From Ficedula albicollis (lineage: Eukaryota; Chordata; Aves; Passeriformes; Muscicapidae): a stretch of 64,000 nt of DNA. The notes below the pieces were generated by a model. The model saw nothing but the letters and a program-made list of their open reading frames with translations. It was not told the DNA's origin and did not search any database. Of the stretch, positions 34,344 to 46,436 are shown in pieces. The stretch covers positions 22,229,874 through 22,293,873 of the forward strand of contig NC_021671.1 in the NCBI RefSeq assembly GCF_000247815.1. Reading direction: 5' to 3'. The position numbers and the translations under genes were made by a program. Every line of letters starts with the position of its first letter. Positions within the stretch are counted from its first letter, which is position 1.

Positions 34344-34489
34344 TAGTGAAGGCCTGATGAGTACCCAATATCTTGAGTACCCAATATCTTAAGTACATAC
34401 AGTGATACTGAACAAGCTAGTGAAGGCCTGATGAGTACCCAATATCTTAAGTACCCAATATCTTAAGTACATACACTGATACTGAACAA
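34342..34489. repeat. Two-copy tandem duplication, period 74 bp, with an internal 18-bp dimer
   Basis: GCTAGTGAAGGCCTGATGAG begins at 34342 and 34416. Each copy itself contains the 18-base GTACCCAATATCTTGA/AA unit twice, so the structure is a dimer of a dimer. Confidence 0.96.
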
Positions 34490-34734
34490 ACTGCCAAACT
34501 CCATCTGCTCAGTGACATTTGCAAAGACAAATCAATCATGTTGCTTAAGACATACAGTTCAAAATTAGCCTTGGAGGCTATCAGAAGGAATTCCGCTTAG
34601 TAGTAATAGGGGATGTATTTTTGATATCTGACAGCCTCATTTCACACATCTAGCTAAGCCACAACTAATTACTTCTTTTGGCCGAATTAGACCATCACAG
34701 CCCATGGCTGGAGAGGAAGATGGCAAAAATCCTG

Positions 34735-34930
34735 TTGGATGGGCAGGGTCAGGGAGGGGTAGCCAGTGGGGAGCACTCTACAGGCTCTACTCTAGGCTGC
34801 CTGTGAAAGGAGGACACCACAGAGCTCTGCACTGGGACCTGGCAGGTTTAGCACCTTTATCAGTGACATGCAGGTAGTAATGGAGTGCACTTTCATCAAG
34901 GTTGCAAGAGACCTCAACCTCAAATTTGGG
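34735..34930 (+). mobile_element. Probable degraded CR1 LINE fragment, + orientation
   Basis: GCACTGGGACCTGGCAGG, CACCTTTATCAGTGACATG and GGAGTGCACTTTCATCAAGG follow the CR1 reverse transcriptase core (the 'interval before the catalytic FADD' segment) with many changes. No reading frame survives. Confidence 0.5.
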
Positions 34931-37379
34931 AAAACAGCAAAAGTGATGAAGGGCAGCAGCAAGGCATGCTGAGGACTGACAAACTGGCACACATCACTGA
35001 ACTATTTTCTTAGAACGACATCATATTTGAAGACATTGGAGGGTGCATATCAGTACTGATATCCCTGTTCATATTGTGTTTGGTCACATCCCCCTACGTT
35101 TTGGTATGACAGAGAGTCATAGAACTTTAACCAGACTCCATTCTTCTGAGCGGCACAAGGAACAACACCACTGAAATTAATTACCAAGAGGCAAAGAAAG
35201 CAACTTTTCTGGAGTCCTTCACTACACTTATGTCTGTCTGCACATGCAAAAGCACAGTTACATACTTAATAATTTCTAGTATAATTAATAAAAGATTGGG
35301 TATAAAGGCAAATAAATTGCTATGGATTTTCCTTCTATTAATTTCAAAATTAATTAACCTTGAAGAAAAGACTGTGAGCAACAGTATGAATTATTCTGTA
35401 TTTAAAATCTTAGCATTTGCAACACAGACTAGGAAAATCTATAAAAAACAAATTTGGAGGATCAGCTTTTTCTTAATGATTGCCATTTTTCATTCTTTCA
35501 CTTTTGGCATTACTTTAAGTTGAAGGACAGAGTACACAAATAACAACCTCTCAAGCACATCAAAAGGTTTCCTTGTAATTCAAGGGAACACAATGTTTTT
35601 ATACATCATGCCTTACTTTTAACTATTTTGTGTTCAAAAAACGTTACTTCAGACACTGAACAGGAGTATTAAGACTTCATAATTATTAGTTAGATATGTT
35701 TAAAAAGGATCAATTTATTATGTTGCAGTTCTGGTATCTGGAAGGATGCTTTCTTAAATAATTTGCAAATAAATCCTGAAGTATGAATGATATTAAAATT
35801 ATCCATTGATGTGAATAGAGAATTGATACGTGTTGTGTAAAAGGCTGGGTGGTTGCACAGGACATTATCCATTGATGTGAATAGAGAATTGATACATGTC
35901 GTGTAAAAGGCTGGGTGGTTGCACAGGATGAGGCTAATTAAAAAGAATTACTACAGTTGTTCAGACTCCACACACATCCATTGATTGATTTCAAGCCCAA
36001 AAGGATTTTCACCTTGATAGGTCTGCCTCTCCTTGGCAAAAGCAATAATGGCAAGTATGGCAGCAAATTGAATTGATAAATGCATGGAAACAATTTTCAT
36101 ACACATATAAAAAGTAAATCTGATATTGCCTTTTTAGGTGATTACAAATCTGATTGGCAAAGGCAATGTCAAAAGCATGTCACTTGTTTTATTGTGTGAC
36201 TGTACTAAAATTTGACATTCAGCAACAATCAGTGTAGAACATTTGTGTTATGTGGACTAGAAAAAAAGATCTTTATAATAGTGCTCTTCCAAAACTAATT
36301 GTAAATGAAAAATTAAACAAATTAATGAGTTTAGTGCTGTCTGTTCTGGACTCAGTGTTATTTAGTTTGTGTATCGGTGATTAGAAACATATAATAAAAT
36401 CAATTTTTGCAAAGTTTCCATGTGACATGATTATTAACTCAAGTGATAAATAATATATACATAATTCTGAATCACTCAGTAATCTGAATTCATTTTTAAA
36501 CATCATGCATTTTAATGCTGCCATATGCAAGACTGTGCATCTAGGAACACAGAAAGTAGGTCACACTCACAAACACAAATGCTTCTTGGAAAGCCTTTGT
36601 CTCTGAAAGCCTTTGGGGTCTGGTGAGTAACCAACTGAACATGAGCTCCCAGCAAAATACAGTGATTAAGACTAATGTAGCTCTTAACTACATAAGTTGA
36701 AGACAAATAAAGACAGATTATAGATGCCATATTTCCTCAGTATGGTATTATTGACTCCATACTAGAATCACATGTCCAATCCTTAGGTATACACCCTAAG
36801 GCTGGAAAGTCTCTGAAAAAAGCAGATTTACAGAATCTGCAATACAGCAACACTTCACAAAGAAATTTCAGTTTGGTTCATTTATAAAAGAACTTAATCA
36901 TGATCTGCAGGGAAACCCTCCTTTATATCCCAGATTTATATCCCAGATTAGCTTCAGATACATCTTGACCTATTTTCAGCTGGATTTCAACGTGAAAGGA
37001 AGTCTTCATCTACCCAGAAGGAGGAAAAAAGTTCAATGTCTAAGATTCATAAATACTGCAGTCAGACTAGAAATAAGGTACACATCCTTAATTTAAGACA
37101 ACTACAGGAAAAAAATACCTTAAAGATGTATTTCTTTTTACATTGTTTTCTGTCCTGATATAAGGAGGGGTGCCTGTTTAAAAATATTCTCTAGTGCAAT
37201 CAGAAGGAAAGTAAGGCATATACAAAATGAAACACAAAGAATTATGGACTGTTTGAAACCAGAAATCAGATCAAATGACTGAAGAGACAAGAAGTAGCTG
37301 GGAACGTGTCAGTAAGATACATTTTTATTGGAAAACTTATTTTTGCAAACTAGTTGAAGACACAGATTTGGAATGAGTG
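34931..37379. other. Intergenic AT-rich DNA apart from one dimer
   Basis: Apart from the 66-bp duplication at 35798, no gene or family was recognised. Tiny direct repeats occur at about 36587-36615 (GAAAGCCTTTG twice) and 36920-36950 (TTTATATCCCAGA twice). Confidence 0.45.
35798..35928. repeat. Two-copy tandem duplication, period 66 bp
   Basis: ATTATCCATTGATGTGAATA begins at 35798 and 35864. The copies differ at two sites, both involving CpG (GATACGTGTTGT versus GATACATGTCGT). Confidence 0.95.
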
Positions 37380-37455
37380 AAGCCTTGGCTTTGCCCTGTT
37401 GTGTGTGTCCCTGAAAAAAGCCTTGGCTTTGCCCTATTGTGTGTGTCCCTGAAAA
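37380..37455. repeat. Two-copy tandem duplication, period 38 bp
   Basis: AAGCCTTGGCTTTGCCCT begins at 37380 and 37418. The copies differ by CCTGTTG versus CCTATTG and both end GTCCCTGAAAA. Confidence 0.95.
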
Positions 37456-37640
37456 AGATGAGAGTCCCTGGGAGGAAATAAGTATGTTCATTCAACTAAT
37501 AACATAGCTTGCCTCTGAGCTTTCTTTATGAAAGATGAGAGTCCCTGGGAGGAAATAAGTATGCTCATTCAACTAATAACATAGCTTGCCTCTGACCTTT
37601 CTTTATGGCTCTGAGCTTTCTTTATGAGTGTCTCAAGTGC
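37454..37640. repeat. Two-copy duplication (about 77 bp) plus a terminal 20-bp repeat
   Basis: AAAGATGAGAGTCCCTGGG begins at 37454 and 37531. A third partial CTCTGAGCTTTCTTTATG follows at about 37608. This makes three overlapping duplications within 260 bp, directly abutting the 38-bp dimer. Confidence 0.93.
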
Positions 37641-39479
37641 AACATTTTCCTAATTAATCTCATTTAGTCTTCTTTCTTTAATTTTGTGGATGAAATCTTA
37701 TTCAGGATCATCTTTGAGTCAAAGAGGTTGTTCCTCACATTTTGAAAATTAAAGTTTGTCTTAATCTGAACTCTTTGGCATAATGTTTCTAATATTCAGT
37801 CCTTTATATTCATCCATGAAGCTAAACTCTAATTTTCCATTCTAAATATTGTGACTTCTTTTCTCTGCCCTTTTTATAGTAGCAAATACTTATTTGCTAA
37901 GAGCAGAGCAAAAGGTGCTTTCTGAGCCTTCTGTTTTAGTCATCTTGACTCTCTTTGTATTTCTGTATTTGCTTCTCTTCTGCACTGCATGAAGACACAG
38001 AACATTAAACTGTAGTACAACACTGAAAAACTCAGTCCTTCTTAAAGACAACGATTATGTCAGCAGTTATTCTTCATTTCCTAAATGTTAAAATAAACAT
38101 CTTTATGATTTTTTGTTATGTTTCTAACGCCTGGGAAAAATCTCACTAAAACGGTCCCATCATTTTGCTTCAAACTCCTTCATAGATCTCACTTGTGTTT
38201 CTCAATAATGCAATATGAAACTTACCACATATTTAAAATTACCTAATTGGTTTCCTACGTTTCCTCAAAAATCTTTGGATAGACACAGATTTCGTCTTGC
38301 TTTATACACAAATGACGAGATTTTTGGAACAGTGAATCATCACTTCATCCTGCCTATACTATGACTGTGAAAACTGCACTACTAATATTCTTACTTCCTA
38401 TAACTGATTTATCTTGCTCAAGAGGAAACGGCGATGCAGAAAATTCCTATTGAATTGCTCCCAGGAGAAAGTATTATTACAAGGACTCCATCTATGAATA
38501 AAGAATATCAGCTTTAGGAGACACAGAGATGGATTTCTGGAATTTACTCACAGGCTTGACCTAGGATTATGCAAAATTCTATTTCTCAAAAGGAGCTGGA
38601 GAAGGTCATTAACTTCAGGGATCACATGAGAAAGGAATGCTACAGACCACCCATAAGAACCTATGAGGAAAAAAAGAGTTACTATGCAGTCCTTAACAAA
38701 GGAATGGAGCTGTATTCAAACCTTGAAGGGCTGTTCAAAGCCATAAGAAAGTATTTCTCATACTCCCATTCATAGGCATGAACGCTTGTCCTCGGATGGC
38801 ACAACTTCTGGCACAAATTAATTCTTTCAGTGTCTGGTCTGGCTTCCATTGTTTTTCTTGCAAAAAGAAATGGTTTTGTGGAAGCATCTTTCAAAATCCT
38901 TTTATTTTCCATGGTAATTTCCGATTTTCCCTTGAGCAGCTGAAAACTATAGGAGACATAGGCTAATTTCAAAGCTCAGAAAGAGGAATAAGGACTGGTC
39001 TAGTGGAGTTCTAGTTATTACAATTTCTCTGGTGAACTGTTGCTAGCAAGAAAAAAATCAAGAAGGTGACCTGGCCATCTCCCAGCATTTTATTGTCTGT
39101 AAGTTAAAATATATCTAGTATTACAACTAAATTATTGTATGTCTTTTACTTATGTGTTCCCTTCCTTGTGTATATCCTGAATTAGTGAACTGAACATGAA
39201 CTGTAAGTGGGACATGTAAAAATTTCTTTAATCTCTGGCCATTAATTCATTAACAAACCAAATAGAAAAACTGATATTCAAAAAGCCCATATAGTTAAAA
39301 CATAATTGTACTTCTGCATTAAATAATTACTTCTAAAAAAAAAGTAGACTGCAGACTTAACTGAAGACCATGGTGAACAATAAGTTTTCAAGGACAACAT
39401 TTAAAGTGAACATTTTTATTTAAATTTCTTTTCCATTTGGGAAGAGCAATTGAAAATACATTTGTTTGCTCAGTTATTG
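37641..39479. other. Intergenic, nothing firmly recognised
   Basis: A 68-codon plus frame at 38569-38775 has a charged, helix-like composition but no motif I know. It is too short and unsupported to call. The rest is AT-rich. Confidence 0.45.
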
Positions 39480-40314
39480 TACTGATCAAATCAAAGACTG
39501 GTTGAAGTTGAAAGGTCATCTGGTCCAACTCCCCTGCCCAAGCAGGGACACTTAGAGCCAGTTGACCAGGACCAGGTACAGACCTGGTACCTTTGGAGTA
39601 TCTTCAAGGATGGAGACGTCACAACTTCTTTGGGCAACCTGCATCAGTGCTTCACCACCCTCACAAAAAATAAAAAAAAAAAGTGTTTCCTGACATTCAC
39701 AGGGAAGCTCCTCAGTTTCAATTTTCGTCCATTGCCTCTGGTTCTGTCACTGGACACCACTGAGAAGAGCCAACCTCCCTTTGGATTTTATATACATTAA
39801 AGAGATCCCCCCTCAGCCTCCTCTTATACAGCCCAAACAGTCTCAGCTGGCTTTATCTTCTCTTATAGGAGAGATGCTCCAGTTTCTTCAGCATCATCAA
39901 GGCCCTTACTGGGCATTCTCCATTATGTCCTTGTCTCTCTTGTGCTGAGGAGAAAGAAAGGCTGAGCACTCTGTATCTGCTTGCAACACTTTACCCTATG
40001 CAGACAAGAATATCTTTCACCTTTTTTTCTGTCAGGGCATTTTGTTGGCTCATATTCAACTCCATGAGGACCCACAGGACCTGTCCTATCAAGCTGCTTT
40101 CCTGATGGGTGGTCCTCAGCAATTTTTATCTGTGTGGAGCTGTTTCTCCCCAGGTATAGGAGTTTCTACTTCCCCTTGTTGAACTTCATGAGGCTCCTGA
40201 GAGCCCATTTTTCCAACCTGTTGAAGTCTCTCTGGATGGCAGCACAATTCACTGGTGTATCACCACTCCTCCCTCTTTTGTGTCATCAGCAAACTTCTTG
40301 AGGCTCCATCAGCC

Positions 40315-40490
40315 AGGTCATTAAAGAAGATGTTAAGAATTAAGGAAGTGTGCCTGAAAATGTATTTCTGAATTAAGTGCTTAGGTCATTAAAGAAGATG
40401 TTAAGAATTAAGGATGTGTGCCTGAAAATGTATTTCTGAATTGAGTGCTCAGGAAGTGTGCCTGAAAATGTATTTCTGAATTAAGTGCTT
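40315..40490. repeat. Local duplication inside the CR1 (68 bp, 67 bp and a 40-bp partial third copy)
   Basis: AGGTCATTAAAGAAGATG begins at 40315 and 40383, and a third partial unit AGGAAGTGTGCCTGAAAATG begins at 40451. The duplicated part lies between RT blocks of the CR1 relic and disrupts its frame. Confidence 0.93.
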
Positions 40491-42007
40491 CATCACCTTC
40501 CCAGGGATCAAAGTGAAATTGCTTGGCCTGCAGTTTCCTGGGTTGTCCTTCTCCCCCTTTCTGAAGATAGGAGTCACATTTGCTTTTCTCCAGTCTTTGG
40601 GCATTTCTCCCAGACAGCGATCAGAGATTACCAGGACTGGTCTCACAATGATGTCTACCAGCTCTCTCAGCGCTTATGAGCATCCTGTCAGGCTCCATGG
40701 ACTTACGTCGTCCAGTTTAGGTTTATGTTCACTGACCTGATCCTCTTCTGACAGGGCTGCATCTTTCTTGCTTCAACCTTCCTCCTGCTCTTTGGAAATG
40801 GCATTCCTGTAGGCTGCTCATGATAATAAGATCTGGGGCAAAGAAAACATTCCATTTAATCAGGTTCCCTGTCTCTTTAGACAATGGTCCCATAATTTCC
40901 ATAGTCTTATGTTTGTCTCCCATGTACTTACAGAAGCCTTTCTTGTTCTTGAAATCTCTGGGCTGATTCAATTCCATTGAGTTTTAGCTAGATCCCTGCA
41001 TTCTCAATGTTTCTGTATTCTTCCCACTTACTGGTCTTGCTTCCACCTTTTCTATGATTCCATTCTGTGTCTGAGTATTGCTAGGATCTCCTTGTTGATC
41101 TACAGAGTTCTCCTGGCATTTTTGCTTTCCTTTCTGTTCTTTGGGATAGGCTGCTTTTGAGCTTGGCAAAGATGATCCTTAAATATTAAATTACTTTCTT
41201 GAGTCTCTCTTCCCTTCAAGACCTTACTTCATTCTTCCAAACAGATCTCTGAAGAGGGCAAAATCCCCTCTGCTAAAGTCCTAGGTTTTGAACTCAATTT
41301 TCCTCTCCTCCCTCAGTAGTTTGAACTTCACTATCTCATCATCTCTGTCACCAAGACTGCCCTTGACCTTCACATCCCAACGAGCCCCTCTATCTTGGTA
41401 TGAAGTTCAGTAGATCACTTGTTCTTGTTATCTCCTCTATCTCTCAGAGGAGGAAGATAACTACACACTCCAGGTGCTTGGATTGCTTATGCCTTGCTGT
41501 CCTGTTCCTCCAGCCAATGTTGGGGTGGTTGAAGCCCCTCATGAAGACCAAGGCCTGAGAACTTGGGGCTGCTTCCATCTGTTTGTAAAGGGGCTCATCC
41601 ACTTGCTTTTCCTTGTGAGGTGGCCAGTGGCAGACACCCACTATAACGTCACCTTTACCTGTCCTCTCCTTAATCCCAACCCTTATGTGCTCATCTCCCT
41701 TCTCATCCATCCCAGACTGAGCTCCACACACTTCAACTGCCCTCTCACATAATGGATAACTTCCCCTCCCCATCCTGTCCTTCATAAAAGATATTTTTTC
41801 CACTGCAACAGGAGTCATGGGAGCCATGCCACCACATCTCCATGTTCCTGATAAGATCATGGCCCTGCAGCTGCAGACATATCCCTGATCATTGTCTTGA
41901 CTGCCCATAGTGTCTCCATTAGTATTGCCACCACATCTCCATGTTCCTGATAAGATCGTGGCCCTGCAGCTGCAGACACATCCCTGATCATTGTCTTGAC
42001 TCCCCAT
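40449..42007 (-). pseudogene. CR1 ORF2 relic: endonuclease-like and reverse transcriptase segments
   Basis: The remains of the CR1 ORF2 polyprotein lie in order on the minus strand, in separate frames. The endonuclease part (about 41690-41444) shows KGDVIVGVCHWPP, SQALVFMRGFNHPNIGWR and TARHKQSKHLECV, where intact CR1 has the GDFNHPDICW motif. The changes include loss of the catalytic Asp of that motif (GFN instead of DFN). A linker (about 41169-40984) carries charged Lys-rich residues. The pre-RT segment (about 40977-40780) shows DFKNKKGFCKYM. The first RT block (40646-40449) shows DWRKANVTPIFRKGEKD and PGNCRPSN, the CR1 'WRKANVTPVFKKG' block. Several frameshifts and stops separate these pieces, so it cannot encode an active enzyme. 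Confidence 0.85.
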
Positions 42008-42296
42008 AGTGTCTCCATTAGTACTTTACCTGTCCTCTCCTTAATCCCAACCCTTATGTGCTCATCTCCCTTCTCATCCATCCCAGACTGAGCTCCACAC
42101 ACTTCAACTGCCCTCTCACATAATGGATAACTTCCCCTCTCCACCCTGTCCTTCATAAAAGATATTTTTTCCACTGCAACAGGAGTCATGGGAGCCATGC
42201 CACCACATCTCCATGTTCCTGATAAGATCATGGCCCTGCAGCTGCAGACATATCCCTGATCATTGTCTTGACTGCCCATAGTGTCTCCATTAGTAT
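41653..42296. repeat. Nested duplication inside the CR1 (371-bp unit containing a 99-bp dimer)
   Basis: The outer unit starts CTTTACCTGTCCTCTCC at 41653 and again at 42024. The first outer copy holds two adjacent 99-bp units starting TGCCACCACATCTCCATG (41827 and 41926), while the second outer copy holds only one. Copies differ by single bases (ATCATGG/ATCGTGG, GACATATCC/GACACATCC). Confidence 0.95.
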
Positions 42297-42684
42297 ACAA
42301 GCACTTTGGAGAGGCACCCCTGCATTCTGAGTTCCTGAGCAGGGTTTGGGGGATTATGTTGTACCCAGAGTTATGATAGTTTTTGACATAATTTAGTTAA
42401 AGCCAAAGAAAATTGAGTAATAAATGGCACGTTAGGATGACTTAATACAATAAACTAAATCCATGAGCTAGAATACATTGGTTTATATGAAAACAGTGAA
42501 TATTTTACCATTAACAATATCTCTTTTATTTTTTTGCCTGAAATTAGAACCTGATATTGGCAGGTCCCTATAGAGCAAGAAGCAATTCTTTAAGATGAAG
42601 CTATCTTGATTCGGAATCGATTAAACCCAACTCATTAAGCAGAACTATACTGGCGCAATGCCCGGCGGCTCTCGCCTCGCAGTG

Positions 42685-42700
42685 CCAGCATGTGGCGCTG
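42685..42700 (+). promoter_or_regulatory. Candidate CTCF-binding core, about 2.2 kb upstream of the CpG island
   Basis: CCAGCATGTGGCGCTG matches the CTCF core CCASYAGRKGGCRSYR at 15 of 16 positions; the mismatch is T where G is usual after CCASYA. It sits in an isolated CpG-containing patch (CCCGGCGGCTCTCGCC) in otherwise AT-rich DNA. The assignment is motif matching by eye only; one such match could occur by chance in 64 kb. Confidence 0.4.
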
Positions 42701-44498
42701 TCTCCTGTGAAAAAACAGCCCCTGGTTTGTAAAAAACTCATTTGTACATTGTCAGGCTCTTCCGAAGCATAGGCAGGAAAATAATGCGGATATTTTTAGC
42801 AGAAAAATAATACTCTGCACTTGCAAGAATCTGTTAACACTAATTCTACTACTTCTAATACAAAAAGAATATTTAATGTAATTTAGTAACAAAAAAAGAG
42901 TGAGCAAAACATATGAATGTATCCATATGTCTATTTATCTGGTTAAAGACCATAATTATATTTACAGGTTGGTTGAAATGTACACATAACTTATTTCCAA
43001 TTTTCTTTATTCTGTAGCCAAATTATTAACACCCTTGAAATTAGTATATTGCATAAACTTGCATATCTATTCTTTTGGTCTAACAGATACTTAGTCCATA
43101 GTGAGATTTAATTACCTAGTAAATTCTTGAGCTACCGAGCCTGTTCCATAATCTCCACATAGGGGAACAGGACCTGAGTGACTACCGTTTTACTGGAAGT
43201 GAACAGCCAGCCTTTTGTGTGCTTACCAAGTCAGCCCTTACTGAGAAGGAATTTAGTGACTACACTGATGATCTCTGTAACCATGAACTTTCAAACAAAA
43301 ACAACTGAGGAAACTGTGTATTCACTAACTTTTTAATCATTAAGAGCTCTATGCCCTTTGCTACCAGACCTTATAAAACAAAAGAAACAGGATTCATACC
43401 CTTTTACTTCAAGCTATAGCTTTTAATATACGACATAAAAGGCATTAGTACTAACATGGAGGGGATATATCAACTGAATTTTCTGGCCTTTCTAGATTTG
43501 CATCTGATTTACAGAAAGTTACATATTTTTTTAAGGCAGTTCTTATTATCTGTGGTAAAAGTTCAATGCATTCAGTGTGCCTGTAAACACTATGAATCAG
43601 CAAAGCAATTTTCTTTTCATGGCTCAAGGCAAAAGTTGCAAAAGTTTTAGTCAAGGCTTAAGAAACACTATTTAAAAGATTGTCAGCTAGAAACTGGGAA
43701 GTCCTGAACTTAACACTGAGGCCTGAATGGGGTCACCACTATGTGTCCTAACATTGCTAAGACTGTGGATTTATTTCTGTGTTGTTCTGTCATGTGCTGT
43801 TTTTACTTTGTAAATATAGAGATGCTGGATCAGGCAAAGTAACCAGTTCTGTGGTGGTGAGGTATCAGTCAAAATTAGGAAAAGCATTTGTGATCCCCTT
43901 ATGATCTCTGCTCACTGCAAGAGGAAAGGTAACCATTCCAGCTCCATAAATGAGGAAGGCTTCAGGAGGTGCATCTGAGATGGTCTTCCTTGATTAGCCA
44001 GGACATTTCCAGAACAGCCAGCAGAGTATGGTAAACAGTGCAAACAGCAGGGCAACTTCTGTGCCAGGATGTGGCAGGTGACCTCACCTTTTGGCAGCGG
44101 TGCTTCCCCAAGCATCCAAGGGCACAAACTGTCATCGCCTTTTGGTAACACTGGCAGGACTGACTCTGGCTCTCTGGCTTTTCTCAAGTGAAGATTTCTG
44201 ACAGCTGACAAGAGAGACCATGAGCTGCAAAGTCACATCTAAACTAAAATGTGCCTGGCTTTTTGTTATATTTGTATGTTAGCAGTACTTGTGACAAGAA
44301 TTATTTCCTTATCTGCGCCTTAATTTTGTGGTAAAATAGTAAAACTATAGCTAGAATCTAATGGTAGAATTTAGCAAGCGATTTCCTAGTTGGGATGTAG
44401 CAGATGTTTTTATACTTTGAAATTCTGATATGCATGAAAGATGTATGCATAGTCTGGTGCGAATAATAGCATCGGGGAATATGGTTTTATTTCACACT

Positions 44499-44537
44499 AT
44501 ATATATATACATATATAGATATATATATGTATATATA
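44499..44537. repeat. Palindromic TA-rich microsatellite
   Basis: AT repeat arms around TACATATATAGATAT; the two arms can pair, giving a potential hairpin or cruciform about 350 bp upstream of the CpG island. Confidence 0.9.
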
Positions 44538-45350
44538 AAAACATTCATAGAAGAATTACACCATATAAAATTAGTATCAGAATGGTTTAAGATCTTGCTG
44601 ACTTTTATGAGATTTCAGTTGACTTTCCTAGTGAACACTTAACTTATACTAGAAGTCGTACCAGTAAAGATGATTCTTGAAGTCTTTTTAACACGGGGTT
44701 TGATAACCACACTAAACTTCTAGTAGTAACTGACATCGCTCCTGAAAATGGCCTAAAGTTACTCATTTCAGCTCATACAACCGTGGGATTTTCAAGTTCA
44801 GGAGGTTCCATCCACAGGCTCCGGTGAGAAACGATCCACTTGCTCTTTCTAGCAGCAGATACTTGCGGCGGGAGGAGCCCGCGCAGCGTGCGGAGGGAGA
44901 GGGATGTGGCAGGTAACCTCTGCGCTGCACCCTGCACGCGCTCGGCCGGCAGCGCACGGCGAGACGGAAAGGGCGATATTTAATGTATGGGGGCCATTTT
45001 ACTGCTCCGGGTGCTGCTTTAATCTTTGAAGCTATTACAGAGATATTTGGAGTAGTGACTCGTAGATTTTCACTTTCAAATAACTCTTCAGAGGAGCCTG
45101 TATGTGTTTCACCTTGGAACAAGCGCACACCGCAGTGTTACTCTGTAAGAAACACCGAGTTTCAGAAAGTGATTCCCTTCCGTTCTCGCGTCCCCGTCCT
45201 TTTTATAAAATTGATTTTTATAAGAGGAAATAAAAGGGAATTAACCAGGGTGTTAAGACTGGCTACCAGCGGCCCTGGCGCACAGACAGGACTGTGTGTG
45301 GGGACAGAGCGAGCGCTCCGCGGCCGCCCCGTGCCCCGCAGGTGGCGGCG

Positions 45351-46274
<924 letters not shown>

Positions 46275-46356
46275 CCGAGCGGGAGCTCGCTCGCCCCGGC
46301 GCCTGCAGCCCCCCGCGCCGCCCGGCCGCCCCTCTGCCCTCGCCTCCCGCAGAGCG

Positions 46357-46364
46357 ATGGTGCG

Positions 46365-46436
<72 letters not shown>

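Larger units (their letters stand above)
39480..42350 (-). mobile_element. Long CR1 LINE copy, - orientation
   Basis: Read on the minus strand this is a CR1 running from its upstream region near 42350 to its 3' end near 39480. The plus strand shows the reverse complement of the 3' terminus (AGGTCATCTGGTCCAACTCC and GCTTCACCACCCTCAC). Next come CTCTGGATGGCAGCACA, TTGTGTCATCAGCAAACTTC and CTTCTCCAGTCTTTGGGCA, and then the endonuclease and 5' regions. It is broken by stops and indels and contains two local duplications (40315-40490 and 41653-42296). It is the longest CR1 in the window, at about 2.9 kb including the duplicated parts. Confidence 0.92.
42351..44859. other. Upstream flank of ANOS1, mostly unrecognised
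   Basis: AT-rich DNA with a small CpG-containing patch at about 42650-42710 (see the CTCF-like site). A 99-codon minus frame at 43912-44211 has no recognised motif. No repeat family recognised otherwise. Confidence 0.45.

Noticed and set aside
34112..34489. CRISPR-like array of direct repeats
   Set aside because: Two adjacent copies with no unique spacers, in animal nuclear DNA.
38569..38775. 68-codon charged frame as a small gene
   Set aside because: No recognised domain, no splice signals at its ends, and the length is within chance for AT-rich DNA.
41444..42300. 187- and 147-codon minus frames as a host gene with repeats
   Set aside because: The residues match the CR1 endonuclease region and the repeats come from the nested duplication, so it is transposon debris.
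42693..42712. REST/RE1 neuronal silencer site beginning GGCGCTGTC
   Set aside because: Only one half-site matches; the other half (TCCTGTGAA) is too far from the consensus.
45190..45240. TTTTTATAAAATTG as the ANOS1 TATA box
   Set aside because: It lies in an AT-rich interruption far upstream of the ATG, with an 862-base unreadable run between. The spacing to any start site cannot be judged.
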